A DNA stretch of 64,000 bases from Marichromatium gracile (GCF_004343155.1 NZ_SMDC01000001.1:62001-126000), one strand, 5' to 3'; positions 36,650 to 45,385 are shown, counted from the stretch's first letter. Translations and numbers: made by a program. The notes: generated from the letters alone by a model not told the origin.

Positions 36650-38377
36650 ATGGCCGAACTGCAGCCCGCGAAGACCCTCAAGGAAGCAATGGCGATCTGC
36701 CGCAGCTCCTTCTACGGTGCCGGTTTCTTCAGCCTGTTCATCAACTTGCTGATGCTGGTCCCGCCGCTGTACATGCTGCAGATCTACGACCGGGTGCTGG
36801 CCTCGTCGAGCGTCTCGACGCTGATGGCGCTGACCGTGCTGGTCGCCTTCCTGATGCTCACCATGGGGCTGCTCGAATGGGTGCGCTCGATGGTGCTGAT
36901 CCGCGTCGGCGCCCGGCTCGACGGGGTGCTCAGCCAGCGGGTGTTCGACGCCACCATGGATGTCGCCGCGCGCCAGCCCGGCCAGGGCAGCGCCCAGCCG
37001 ATCAGCGATCTCGGCGGCTTTCGCCAGTTCATGACCGGCAACGGGCTGTTCGGCTTCTTCGACGCGCCCTGGATCCCGGTCTACATGGTGGTCATCTTCA
37101 TGTTCCACCCGCTGCTCGGGGTGATCGCGCTCGGCGGCGCGCTGATCCTCATCGCGCTGGCCTTCCTCAACGAGTTCCGCACCCGCAAGCCGCTGATGGC
37201 CGCCTCCAACCAGGCGATCCGCGAGCAGCACGTGCTCAACGCCAAGCTGCGCAACGTCGAGGTGATCGAGGCGCTGGGGATGCGTCCGCAGATCCAGCAG
37301 CGCTGGCACGACCACCACGCCCAGACCATCGGCTGGCAGGCGCGCGCGAGCGAGGAGGCGGCGCTGCTGATGGCCACCAGCAAGTCCTTCCGCATGTTCC
37401 TGCAGTCGCTGATCCTCGGCGCCGGCGCCTGGCTGGCGATCCAGCAGTCGATCACCCCCGGCGTGATGATCGCCGCCTCGATCATGATGGGCCGCGCGCT
37501 GGCCCCGGTCGATCAGATGATCGGCTCCTGGAAGGGCTTCGTGAACGCCCGCGCCAGCTATGGCCGGCTGCAGAAGCTGCTCACCGAGATCCCGCCGGGC
37601 AGCCGTCACATCAGCCTGCCGGCACCGACCGGTGCGCTCCAGCTCGAGGGCGTGGTGGCCGCGCCCCCCGGCGCGCGCAAGCCGGTGCTGCGCGGGATCT
37701 CGCTGGAGATCGCCGCCGGCGACGTGGTCGGCATGATCGGCCCCTCGGCGGCGGGCAAGTCGACCCTGGCGCGGGTGATGCTCGGCATCTGGCCCCTGGC
37801 CTCGGGCGCGGTGCGGCTCGACGGCGCCGATCTGGCGCTCTACAACCGTGACGAGCTCGGTCCGCACATCGGCTATCTGCCGCAGGACGTCGAGCTGTTC
37901 GACGGCACCGTGGCCGAGAACATCGCCCGCTTCGGCGAGATCGAGGACACCGAGGTGGTGGCCGCGGCGCAACGCGCCGGGGTGCACGAGCTGATCGCGC
38001 AACTGCCCAACGGCTACGACACCCGGCTCGGCGGCGGCGGCGTGATGCTCTCCGGCGGTCAGCGCCAGCGCATCGGGCTCGCCCGCGCGCTCTACAAGAA
38101 CCCCAAGCTGGTGATCCTCGACGAGCCCAACTCCAACCTCGACGACCGCGGCGAGGCGGCGCTGCTCGAGGCGATCGACAACCTGCGCGCCACCCACGCC
38201 ACCGTGGTACTGATCTCGCATCGCCCGAGCGTGCTCAAGGCGGTCGACAAGGTACTGGTGATCAAGGACGGCCGCATCGAGGCCTATGGTCCGCGCCAGG
38301 AGGTGCTCTCGCGCGTGCTCAAGCCACGTTCGGTCCAGCCCGCGTCGCTGGACGCGGCCTCCAGCGCCAGCGCCTGA
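36650..38377 (+). CDS. Type I secretion system permease/ATPase (PrtD/SapD type)
   Basis: The 575-residue inner-membrane ABC exporter has an N-terminal six-helix domain (LFINLLMLVPPLYMLQIYDRV is typical of PrtD-like exporters) and a nucleotide-binding domain with Walker A GPSAAGKST (364-372), signature LSGGQRQRIGLARAL (from 467) and Walker B LVILDEPNS (487-495). It lacks an N-terminal C39 peptidase domain, so its substrates use uncleaved C-terminal signals. ATG 36650 follows GAGGAA. An outer-membrane TolC partner is not encoded nearby. It most likely exports the NPDV-repeat proteins and the protease. Confidence 0.94.
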   Translation: MAELQPAKTLKEAMAICRSSFYGAGFFSLFINLLMLVPPLYMLQIYDRVLASSSVSTLMALTVLVAFLMLTMGLLEWVRSMVLIRVGARLDGVLSQRVFDATMDVAARQPGQGSAQPISDLGGFRQFMTGNGLFGFFDAPWIPVYMVVIFMFHPLLGVIALGGALILIALAFLNEFRTRKPLMAASNQAIREQHVLNAKLRNVEVIEALGMRPQIQQRWHDHHAQTIGWQARASEEAALLMATSKSFRMFLQSLILGAGAWLAIQQSITPGVMIAASIMMGRALAPVDQMIGSWKGFVNARASYGRLQKLLTEIPPGSRHISLPAPTGALQLEGVVAAPPGARKPVLRGISLEIAAGDVVGMIGPSAAGKSTLARVMLGIWPLASGAVRLDGADLALYNRDELGPHIGYLPQDVELFDGTVAENIARFGEIEDTEVVAAAQRAGVHELIAQLPNGYDTRLGGGGVMLSGGQRQRIGLARALYKNPKLVILDEPNSNLDDRGEAALLEAIDNLRATHATVVLISHRPSVLKAVDKVLVIKDGRIEAYGPRQEVLSRVLKPRSVQPASLDAASSASA

Positions 38378-38391
38378 TCCGAGAAACGACC

Positions 38392-38413
38392 GGCGCGGGC
38401 AGCCGCCCGCGCC
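38392..38413 (+). terminator. Hairpin between exporter ATPase and fusion-protein genes
   Basis: GGCGCGGGC (38392-38400) pairs with GCCCGCGCC (38405-38413) around AGCC. It lies within the operon and may reduce read-through or stabilise the upstream mRNA. Confidence 0.5.
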
Positions 38414-38456
38414 ATGCCCCGCTCTACCCCACCCTCCCACTGACAGGTGACCCGAC

Positions 38457-39785
38457 GTGTCGCAAGCATCCGATTCGACCACCCAGGCCCCGCAGGCCAG
38501 CATCCAGGATCAGCGCATACGCTGGTTCGGCATCAGTGTCATCCTCGTGATGTTCGGCGGCTTCGGGAGCTGGTCGGCGATGGCGATGCTCGACAGCGCC
38601 GCGGTGGCGCCGGGCGTGGTGACGGTGGAGTCCTACCGTCAGGCGGTGCAGCACCTCGAGGGCGGCATCGTCAGCGAACTGCTGATCACCGAGGGCGATC
38701 TGGTCGAGGCCGGCGACCTACTGGTGCGGCTCGACGACACCCAGTTCTCCTCCCAGCTCGAAGCGGTACGCAGCGAGCTCGGCGCCCTGCTCGCGCTCGA
38801 GGCGCGACTGCAGGCCGAGCGCGATCGCAACGAGGCGATCGCCTTCCCCGAAGAGCTGATCGAGCAGGCCGAGCACGACTCCCGGCTGCAGGAGTTCATG
38901 GAGACCCAGCATCAGGTCTTCATCGCCCGCCGCGACGACCTCGATGGCCGCGTCGGGGTGATGGAGCAGCGCATCGAGCAGCTGCGTGAGCAGGTCAACG
39001 GGTTCTCCGAGCAGGAGCGCAAGTTCGAGAAGCGCATGGCGCTCTACGAGGACGAGCTCAAGGGGCTGCGCGCACTCTACAAGGACGGCATGGGCGACAA
39101 GGTGCGGATGCTCGCGCTCGAGCGCGATCAGGCCGAGGTCGAGGGCGATCTCGCCGCGGTGCGCTCGCAGCGCGCCAGCGCCACGCTGCAGATCGACGAG
39201 ACCCAGCTGCAGATCGACCAGGCGTGGCGCGAGTTCCTGCGCGACGTGGTCACCGAGCTGAGCTCGGCGCAGGAGCGCCTGTTCGACGCCCAGCAGCGCC
39301 ACCGCGCGCTCGCCGACCGGGTGCGCCGCACCCAGATCCGCGCGCCGGTCTCGGGCAAGGTGGTGGGGCTGCAGGTGCACACCCTCGGCGCGGTGATCTC
39401 GCCCGGCGAGCGGGTGATGGACATCGTCCCCGACAATGACCTGCTGGTGATCGACGCCCAGGTCACGCCGCAGGACATCGACAAGGTGTTCCCGGGGCTG
39501 GAGGCACAGGTGCGCTTCACCGCCTTCAACTTCCGCACCACCCCGACCCTCACCGGGCAGGTGGTCACGGTCTCGGGCGACCGCCTGATCGACGAGCAGA
39601 ACGGCCATCCCTACTTCCTCGCCCGCATCGAGATCCCCGAGGACCAGAGCCAGCGTCTCGGCGACCTCAAGCTGCTGCCGGGCATGCCCGCCGAGGCGAT
39701 GATCGTCACCGGCGAGCGCACCTTCCTCGACTATCTGCTGCGCCCGCTCAAGGATGCCCTGGCGCGTTCGATGCGCGAGGAGTGA
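38457..39785 (+). CDS. HlyD-family periplasmic adaptor (membrane fusion protein) of the type I secretion system
   Basis: The 442-residue protein has one transmembrane helix at about 23-45, a lipoyl-like half motif (VTVESYRQAVQHLEGGIV), a long coiled-coil hairpin of about 200 residues, the second lipoyl half (IRAPVSGKVVGLQVHTLG) and a beta-barrel with a C-terminal TGERTFLDYLLRPLKDAL, as in PrtE/SapE. It starts with GTG 38457 after AGGTGA. It bridges the ABC exporter to an outer-membrane TolC protein. A scrambled partial copy lies at 43002-43243. Confidence 0.94.
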   Translation: MSQASDSTTQAPQASIQDQRIRWFGISVILVMFGGFGSWSAMAMLDSAAVAPGVVTVESYRQAVQHLEGGIVSELLITEGDLVEAGDLLVRLDDTQFSSQLEAVRSELGALLALEARLQAERDRNEAIAFPEELIEQAEHDSRLQEFMETQHQVFIARRDDLDGRVGVMEQRIEQLREQVNGFSEQERKFEKRMALYEDELKGLRALYKDGMGDKVRMLALERDQAEVEGDLAAVRSQRASATLQIDETQLQIDQAWREFLRDVVTELSSAQERLFDAQQRHRALADRVRRTQIRAPVSGKVVGLQVHTLGAVISPGERVMDIVPDNDLLVIDAQVTPQDIDKVFPGLEAQVRFTAFNFRTTPTLTGQVVTVSGDRLIDEQNGHPYFLARIEIPEDQSQRLGDLKLLPGMPAEAMIVTGERTFLDYLLRPLKDALARSMREE

Positions 39786-40191
39786 CCCGCAGGGGAATCG
39801 ACCGCGGGCCGCGGCGCCGGTGGTCGATCCCGTCTCGAGCATCCTCGTACCCGCGACAGGATAAGGCTCGCTCTGGCCGCTGTTCCTGCCTTTTGAGTAT
39901 CGCCATCCTCTTGTGAAGGCCATCATCACGGTGCGCTCGACTCGGGGCTGCTCGCGATCGCTGTATGGCCGTGCCGACTGGCGTGGCAGTCGTTTTTTCA
40001 TCCTCGCCGAGGGTGTGTGATCAAGGTCAGGGGCCGATTGCTGGCGTCGGGATGTGACCTCGTCCGCCGTTGGTGACCACCGGCGGCATTGTGCCGCTTC
40101 GAAATCCGTGTGCTCGTTGCGCCGGACGATGCCATGACACCTGCCCGGATTCCCGCCAACAGATAAAAACAACATCCATGTAGTTGCCGAG
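39786..40191. other. Gene-free region before the AlgI-like gene
   Basis: No gene or clear repeat is recognised in these 406 bases. Base composition changes toward the lower-GC style of the two genes that follow, so the left border of an acquired segment may lie here. Confidence 0.4.
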
Positions 40192-41685
40192 ATGCTTTTC
40201 AATTCATCTGCGTTCATCTTCGCCTTTCTGCCGATCACCTTCTTCGTCTATTTCGCATTCAACAGTAGGCGCTGGGTGGCCGCGGGACGATTTTGGCTAG
40301 TCTTCTGCAGTCTGTTCTTTTACTCCTACTGGAATCCCATCTACTTGCCGTTGATCCTCGCGTCGATGGCGGTCAACTATTTCCTGGGAGGCGCGCTCAA
40401 GCCAGGAAAGAGCAACGATTTCGTGTTGCTTCGGCCTTTCTCGGCTGCTCGCAGGAAGCAGGTCATTCTCGGTATCGGCGTCGCTTTCAATCTCTCGGTA
40501 CTGGGATACTTCAAGTACGCGGATTTCTTTATCTCCAACCTCAACCATCTCGGTGCCGATCTCGATCTGCTCGGGATCGCGCTGCCGCTGGCGATCAGCT
40601 TCTTCACCTTCCAGCAGATCGCTTATCTCGTCGACAGCTTCCGTGGCGAGACGCAGGAATATCGCTTCATCAACTATGCGCTGTTCGTGACCTTCTTCCC
40701 GCAGTTGATCGCCGGACCAATCGTTCACCACAAGGAGATGATGCCGCAGTTCGCATCGACGCGTCTGCTGGTGATGAACTACAAGAACATCGCCCTGGGA
40801 CTTTTCATCTTTTCGCTCGGGTTGTTCAAGAAGGTCGTGATCGCCGATTCTTTCGCGGTCTGGGCCGATGCCGGGTTCTCTTCTGCGGTACCCCTGGTCT
40901 TTGTCGAGGCCTGGACCACCAGTTTGAGCTACACCTTTCAGCTCTATTTCGACTTCAGTGGTTATACCGATATGGCTATCGGTGCTGCCCTGCTCTTCAA
41001 TATTCGCCTGCCGATCAATTTCAACTCGCCTTACAAATCCCTTGATATTCAGGATTTCTGGAGACGCTGGCACATCACCCTCGGTCGTTTCCTCAAGGAC
41101 TATATCTACATCCCGCTCGGTGGCAATCGCAAGGGCAAAACGCGGACTTACATCAACCTGTTTGTGACCTTCCTGCTCGCGGGGCTGTGGCATGGTGCGA
41201 GCTGGATGTTTGTGTTGTGGGGGGCGCTCCACGGGATGGCGCTGGTCATCCACCGCTTTTGGAAAGGGCTGGGACTGTCCTTACCGGCTCTGGCTGCGTG
41301 GCTGGTGACCTTCAACTTCGTCAATCTTGCCTGGGTATTCTTCAGGGCGCCGGACCTGGCGACAGCGACCAATGTCATCTCCGGCATGTTCGGTCTGAAC
41401 GGTTTCGGTGGGGTCGGTTATGAGCACTTCACCACCGCACAGTTGGCCTGGCTCGGAACCATCCCCGATGCCCTGAGCGGTACTCAGCTGATATTGCTGA
41501 CCAATGCCATCCCGCTCTTCGCCAGCGTTCTGGCGTTGGTGCTGATCTTCCAGCGCAATACGATCCAACTTGCCCGGGAACGCTTGACCATGATCCGGAT
41601 CTCGTTGGCATCGTTGTTTTTCTCCATTGCCGTTATGATGATGGTGAACAGCGTCAGCAATGTCTTCCTGTACTTCAATTTCTGA
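40192..41685 (+). CDS. MBOAT polysaccharide O-acyltransferase, AlgI-like
   Basis: The 497-residue multipass membrane protein starts MLFNSSAFIFAFLPITFFVYF, the standard AlgI/DltB-type opening. It contains FWRRWHITLGRFLKDYIYIPLGGNRKG and the two MBOAT histidine motifs, LWHGASW (catalytic His) and WGALHGM. Such proteins carry acetyl groups across the inner membrane for polysaccharide acetylation. The next gene, five bases downstream, encodes the periplasmic partner, so this is a two-component acetylation unit. No alginate synthesis genes are present, so the target is probably another surface polysaccharide. Confidence 0.93.
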   Translation: MLFNSSAFIFAFLPITFFVYFAFNSRRWVAAGRFWLVFCSLFFYSYWNPIYLPLILASMAVNYFLGGALKPGKSNDFVLLRPFSAARRKQVILGIGVAFNLSVLGYFKYADFFISNLNHLGADLDLLGIALPLAISFFTFQQIAYLVDSFRGETQEYRFINYALFVTFFPQLIAGPIVHHKEMMPQFASTRLLVMNYKNIALGLFIFSLGLFKKVVIADSFAVWADAGFSSAVPLVFVEAWTTSLSYTFQLYFDFSGYTDMAIGAALLFNIRLPINFNSPYKSLDIQDFWRRWHITLGRFLKDYIYIPLGGNRKGKTRTYINLFVTFLLAGLWHGASWMFVLWGALHGMALVIHRFWKGLGLSLPALAAWLVTFNFVNLAWVFFRAPDLATATNVISGMFGLNGFGGVGYEHFTTAQLAWLGTIPDALSGTQLILLTNAIPLFASVLALVLIFQRNTIQLARERLTMIRISLASLFFSIAVMMMVNSVSNVFLYFNF

Positions 41686-41690
41686 TCAAG

Positions 41691-42782
41691 ATGAAGAAAA
41701 AAGTCATCGTTTTCTTGTCGTTGGCGGTATTGCTATTGGCGATTCTTCCCGTGACCAACGTGGTTTATCTGCTGCGTTCCGATCAGGAGGTCAAGAGCAA
41801 GTTACTCTATCGTCTCGATCCCATACTGCCTGACCTGAGTGCGGTGATAAGTCGCTTTGGGATCAGCCTGTTCCCTTCCCAGGTCATCATCGGCAAGGAT
41901 GGCTGGCTCTTTCTGGGCGACAAATACTCAGAGGCCATCACGAAAAAAAGGGTTGGCGCCGAGTCAGAGCACACCGAACGTGCAAGGGTCTCTGGCGCTA
42001 CCCTGGAGTCGTGGCGGACTCATCTGTTGGCGACGGGGGTGAAGGATGTCGTGCTGATGCTCGCGCCCGACAAGTCGACCATCTATCGCGATTACTTGCC
42101 TGAGTGGATGCGTCCGGCCCCGGTGACGCTGGCCGATGTCTTTGTCGGCTCGGTGTCGAGCGATGCCTGTATCGATCTTCGCGGATTCATCGCGGAAAGG
42201 TCCCGTCAGGAAGATCGTCTCCTTTACTACAAGACAGACACCCACTGGAACAACCACGGGGCTTGGCTGGGTTACGACTTTTTCATGACCGAGGTGTCGT
42301 CCAGGCACCCTGAGATCACATATGACTTGACTGGGCACGTGAGCGATGAAAAGACCATTCCCGGTGGGGATCTTTCACTCTTTCTGAGATTGGGTGACGT
42401 GGTTGAAGACGTTTCTCCGGTGCTTCAAGTCGAGCCGGAAAAACAGATCGATGCCAAGCAAATCGATTTTCAATCCAAGGCGGTCAAATCGGCGACAGGG
42501 AATCCTCCCGTAGGCGTCCATCTTGAACCTTTGCTGGTCGTTTCCAGTGATGCCGAAAACGATTTGAAGGTTATATGGCTGAGGGATTCTTTCGGGATAG
42601 CGCTCTCACCCTATGTCGCGCGATCCTTTCGTGAGGTTTTGCAGGTACATTATTCTGTCATGACACCTGCAAAGCTCGATGCGCTGGTTGAGGTGTTCCG
42701 GCCCGACTACATCTTCATCACGGGCGTGGAAAGAGATATCACGACATTTTTCGCCTACTTTGCCGATCATCCGTTCAGATGA
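41691..42782 (+). CDS. Periplasmic SGNH-type O-acetyltransferase, AlgJ/AlgX-like
   Basis: The 363-residue protein is anchored by an N-terminal transmembrane segment (VIVFLSLAVLLLAILPVTNVVYLL, cited in two overlapping parts) and has the family pattern GKDGWLFLGDKYS, the Asp-His motif YKTDTHWNNHGAWLGY and the serine motif WLRDSFGIALSPYVA. It should transfer acetyl groups delivered by the upstream MBOAT protein to a polysaccharide in the periplasm. The two genes are 5 nt apart. Codon use is lower in GC than that of the neighbouring core genes. Confidence 0.88.
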   Translation: MKKKVIVFLSLAVLLLAILPVTNVVYLLRSDQEVKSKLLYRLDPILPDLSAVISRFGISLFPSQVIIGKDGWLFLGDKYSEAITKKRVGAESEHTERARVSGATLESWRTHLLATGVKDVVLMLAPDKSTIYRDYLPEWMRPAPVTLADVFVGSVSSDACIDLRGFIAERSRQEDRLLYYKTDTHWNNHGAWLGYDFFMTEVSSRHPEITYDLTGHVSDEKTIPGGDLSLFLRLGDVVEDVSPVLQVEPEKQIDAKQIDFQSKAVKSATGNPPVGVHLEPLLVVSSDAENDLKVIWLRDSFGIALSPYVARSFREVLQVHYSVMTPAKLDALVEVFRPDYIFITGVERDITTFFAYFADHPFR

Positions 42783-42833
42783 GCTCAGCCGAGCTGGACT
42801 GCCCCCAGCGGTATTCAATCCATGACTTCGTCG

Positions 42834-42859
42834 GCTGGGTCGCCGTTTGGCAACCCAGC
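42834..42859. repeat. GTTGGGTYGCC-type inverted repeat, copy 2
   Basis: GCTGGGTCGCC (42834-42844) and GGCAACCCAGC (42849-42859) pair around GTTT, about 50 nt after the stop of the AlgJ-like gene. It is related to the copies at 28310 and 62246; the stem carries a compensating T-to-C/A-to-G change at its base. Confidence 0.7.
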
Positions 42860-42929
42860 AAGGCGTCGGTACTGGGGCCACGAGGCGATGGCAAGGTTGG
42901 CCCCGTGGCCCAATCGCTATCACCGCATC

Positions 42930-42994
42930 TCAGTCGCCGAGGTCGTCGAGCCTGATCTCGATATAGGCCTCGTCGCACAGCTGACGCAGCCACA
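42930..42994 (-). pseudogene. Fragment of the 3' end of surA
   Basis: Read on the minus strand, this matches the last 21 or so codons of surA (RQL.DEAYIEIRLDDL) with only scattered changes, most of them at or near the two ends. It is a duplicated scrap, not a gene. Confidence 0.75.
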
Positions 42995-43001
42995 GCAATC
43001 G

Positions 43002-43243
43002 GTGCACAGCGAACTCGGCGCCTTGCTCGCGCTCGAACGTGATCAGGCCGAGGTCGAAGGGGATCTCGTGGCGGTGCGCTCGCAACGCGCCAGTACCGAG
43101 CTGCAGATCGATCAGGCGTAGCGCAAGTTCCTGCGTGACGTGGTCACCGAGCTGAACTCGGCGCCCAGCAGCGCCACCGCCCGCTCGCCGACCGGCTGCG
43201 CCCGCTCAAGGATGCCCTGGCGCGTTCGATGCGCGAGGAATAA
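43002..43243 (+). pseudogene. Scrambled, internally deleted copy of the HlyD-family fusion-protein gene
   Basis: Successive blocks match the gene at 38457-39785 from about 38770, then 39113-39180, 39204-39275, 39286-39335 and the last 45 bases including the stop region, with the intervening parts deleted. The frame is broken by TAG at 43118 where the parent has TGG, and it ends with DALARSMREE followed by TAA, against TGA in the parent. It abuts the surA scrap, so this gap is a recombination scar. The rest of 42783-43427 holds no gene. Confidence 0.8.
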
Positions 43244-43427
43244 TCATCCGCCACCCCGGGCGCGGTCATCGATCGACGCGCCCGGGGCCGGCACGACGCC
43301 TCCCATCGTTCCGCCAGCCCGCTTGGCAGCACCCCGCATCGCCCCAACCCATGCCATAACCATGGGCATCGCCCATGATGGTCATCCGCACAGATCGCAG
43401 GGCACCTAGCCCTCAAGGACAGGCACG

Positions 43428-43841
43428 ATGGAGCATCTCTCACGCATCCTCTATGTCAGCCGCACCAGCCAGGGGGTCGGCGAGGCCGAACTCAAACAGA
43501 TCCTCGAACAGTCGAATCGGCACAACAAGGAGCAGAGGATCTCCGGCATCCTCTGCGCCGGTGGCGGCCACTTCATCCAGGTGCTGGAAGGACCGCAGGA
43601 GGCGGTGTTCCGGCTCTATGGCCGTATCCTCGACGATCGTCGTCACTACGACAGCGTGCTGATCGGCGTCGCCCCGATCAAGCAGCGGATGTTCCAGGGG
43701 TGGTCGATGGGCTATCTGTCCAACCCGCCGGAGGTGATGGAGGCCAGGCGCAAGCAGCTGCTGGCGATGTGGGAGAGGCGCGCCGAGGCCGACGAGCTGG
43801 TGGTGCTGATGCGCAAGTTCCTCGAACAGCTGCGCGGCTGA
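43428..43841 (+). CDS. BLUF-domain blue-light sensor protein
   Basis: The 137-residue protein is a stand-alone flavin-binding BLUF domain with a short helical C-terminus. The key residues fall at exactly the spacing of AppA: Y9 (ILYVS), N33 (NKEQRISG), Q51 (HFIQVLEG), W92 and M94 (GWSMGY). It should therefore undergo the light-driven hydrogen-bond switch. There is no output domain, so it must signal through a partner not evident next to it. Convergent rsfS follows after a hairpin. Confidence 0.95.
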   Translation: MEHLSRILYVSRTSQGVGEAELKQILEQSNRHNKEQRISGILCAGGGHFIQVLEGPQEAVFRLYGRILDDRRHYDSVLIGVAPIKQRMFQGWSMGYLSNPPEVMEARRKQLLAMWERRAEADELVVLMRKFLEQLRG

Positions 43842-43850
43842 GGCCTCAGC

Positions 43851-43879
43851 CCCCGCCCATGCGTCGGGCACGGGCGGGG
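43851..43879. terminator. Hairpin between convergent BLUF gene and rsfS
   Basis: CCCCGCCC (43851-43858) pairs with GGGCGGGG (43872-43879) around a 13-base loop, between the two stop codons. It is a likely bidirectional terminator without a T-run. Confidence 0.55.
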
Positions 43880-43908
43880 AGACGGGGAACGCACACGACC
43901 GCGCCCGC

Positions 43909-44265
43909 TCAGGAGTGCTGGGCGGCGGTCTGGGGAACCACGGCGGGGGCCGACCACAGCCGCTCGAGGCTGTAGAAGTCGCGGACCTTTGGCAGCATGA
44001 CGTGGAGCACGATGCCGTTGAGGTCGACCAGGGCCCACTCGCCCTCGGCCACGCCCTCGGTGCCGAGCGGCGCCTCGCCGGCGTCCTTGGCGCGGAAGGC
44101 AACGGTCTCGGCGATTGCCTTGACGTGACGATCCGATGTGCCGGAGGCGATGATCATGAAGTCGGTGACGGCGGTCTTGCCGCGCACGTCGATGACCTCG
44201 ATGTCATTGGCCTTCATGTCGTTCAGGGTCTCCACGACCAGTTCCCGAAGTTGCTCGAGCTGCAT
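43909..44265 (-). CDS. rsfS: Ribosome silencing factor RsfS
   Basis: RsfS binds ribosomal protein uL14 and blocks subunit joining when nutrients are scarce. The 118-residue product has MKANDIEVIDVRGKT, TDFMIIASGTSDRHVKAIAE and GEWALVDLNGIVLHVMLPKVRDFYSLERLW, all hallmarks of the family. ATG 44265 has GGAG 6 nt upstream; a longer frame to 44307 was rejected. The usual neighbour rlmH is not downstream. nadD lies upstream, separated by 189 bases with no gene. Confidence 0.96.
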   Translation of the reverse strand: MQLEQLRELVVETLNDMKANDIEVIDVRGKTAVTDFMIIASGTSDRHVKAIAETVAFRAKDAGEAPLGTEGVAEGEWALVDLNGIVLHVMLPKVRDFYSLERLWSAPAVVPQTAAQHS

Positions 44266-44454
44266 GCGATCTCCTCTGCTTTGAGAGTGTTTGGGGTGCC
44301 TGTGCACCGGTCACGACAGGTCGCGATCATCGCGACGCCTGCCCTCCTGGCCCTGGCCGGTCGACGACGTTGCAAGCGTGATCGCCGGCGCCGCGCCATC
44401 CCTGGCGCGGCCTTGTCGGACGGGGAACGCCCCATCCCGCGGAAAAAGACTGAC

Positions 44455-45111
44455 TCAGGCGGGCAGCTCGCCCATGCCGCAACCGTCATAGACGCCGGTG
44501 CGCGCGATATAGGCGCGCACCGGCTCGGGCAGCAGGTAGCGCGGGCTCTGCCCGGTGGCGAGCAACCGCCGGATACGGGTCGCCGAGATATCGATCTGGG
44601 TGACCTCCTGGAAGAGGATGCGCCCACCCGGCGCGCGCGCGAGTTCGGCGCGCGTGTCGCTGCCGCGACGCGCGTACAGCGCCTCCAGCTCGGGATCGAC
44701 CAGCGCCCGGTGACCGGGACGACGCATCACCACCAGATGCGCCAGCTCCAGGATCTCCTGTGGCCGGTGCCAGCGCAGGAAGGCGGCGAAGGCATCGGCG
44801 CCGACCAGCAGACACAACGGCCGCTGCGCGCCGAGCTCGGCGCGCAGCGAGGCCAGGGTGTCGTAGGAGTAGGAGCGTCCGGGACGCTCGAGCTCGCGCG
44901 CATCGACCATGAACCTCGGCTCGTCGGCAATGGCCGCCTCCAGCATCGCCAACCGGGCGGCCGGCGAGGCGCAGGGCTGGGGCCGATGCACCGGAACCTT
45001 GAGCGGGATGAAGCGCAGCTGCTCCAGATCCAGTCCCTGCAGACACTCCAGTGCGGGTCGAAGATGGCCGAAGTGGACCGGATCGAAGGTACCACCGAAG
45101 ACGCCGATCAT
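44455..45111 (-). CDS. nadD: Nicotinate-nucleotide adenylyltransferase NadD
   Basis: NadD adenylates nicotinate mononucleotide in NAD synthesis. The 218-residue product has the nucleotidyltransferase start MIGVFGGTFDPVHFGHLRPA, LLVGADAFAAFLRWHRPQEIL, and the C-terminal ISATRIRRLLATGQ, matching the ISSTxIR motif. ATG 45111 is chosen; the open frame upstream to 45342 is low-complexity Arg/Pro sequence. In most relatives nadD follows holA or proA; here a secreted-protein gene on the other strand intervenes. Confidence 0.96.
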   Translation of the reverse strand: MIGVFGGTFDPVHFGHLRPALECLQGLDLEQLRFIPLKVPVHRPQPCASPAARLAMLEAAIADEPRFMVDARELERPGRSYSYDTLASLRAELGAQRPLCLLVGADAFAAFLRWHRPQEILELAHLVVMRRPGHRALVDPELEALYARRGSDTRAELARAPGGRILFQEVTQIDISATRIRRLLATGQSPRYLLPEPVRAYIARTGVYDGCGMGELPA

Positions 45112-45357
45112 CGCTGCCGCGGTCCTGACGCCAGGGCGACGACGATGACTCGGGGGCGGACGCGACCGACCCCGAGCGGGGCGCGCGCGTGGACCGGGAC
45201 GGTCACTGACGGACGATGGCGAGCGGCGAAACGGGCCTGTTGCAAGGTCTCCTGTCCAGATCGGTGGGTGATCGATACATGGATCGAACGCTAGCAGAAA
45301 GCGCGGCCTTTGTCGCCATCTTCCCCCCGCCAGAGCGCGCACGCCAAGGCACGACTT

Positions 45358-45385
45358 TTGCCGCCGAGGATCGTTCGGCTACACT
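45358..45385 (+). promoter_or_regulatory. Candidate sigma70 promoter for the PPC-domain protein
   Basis: TTGCCG (45358-45363) and TACACT (45380-45385) with 16-nt spacing lie about 85 nt before the ATG at 45470. The rest of the 45112-45469 gap holds no gene. Confidence 0.35.

Noticed and set aside
40192-41685. DltB (D-alanylation of teichoic acids)
   Set aside because: No dltA, dltC or dltD is near, the envelope is Gram-negative, and the next gene is an AlgJ/AlgX-type partner.
42775-42993. Small gene after the AlgJ-like gene
   Set aside because: The sequence is an out-of-frame reading of the reversed surA fragment.
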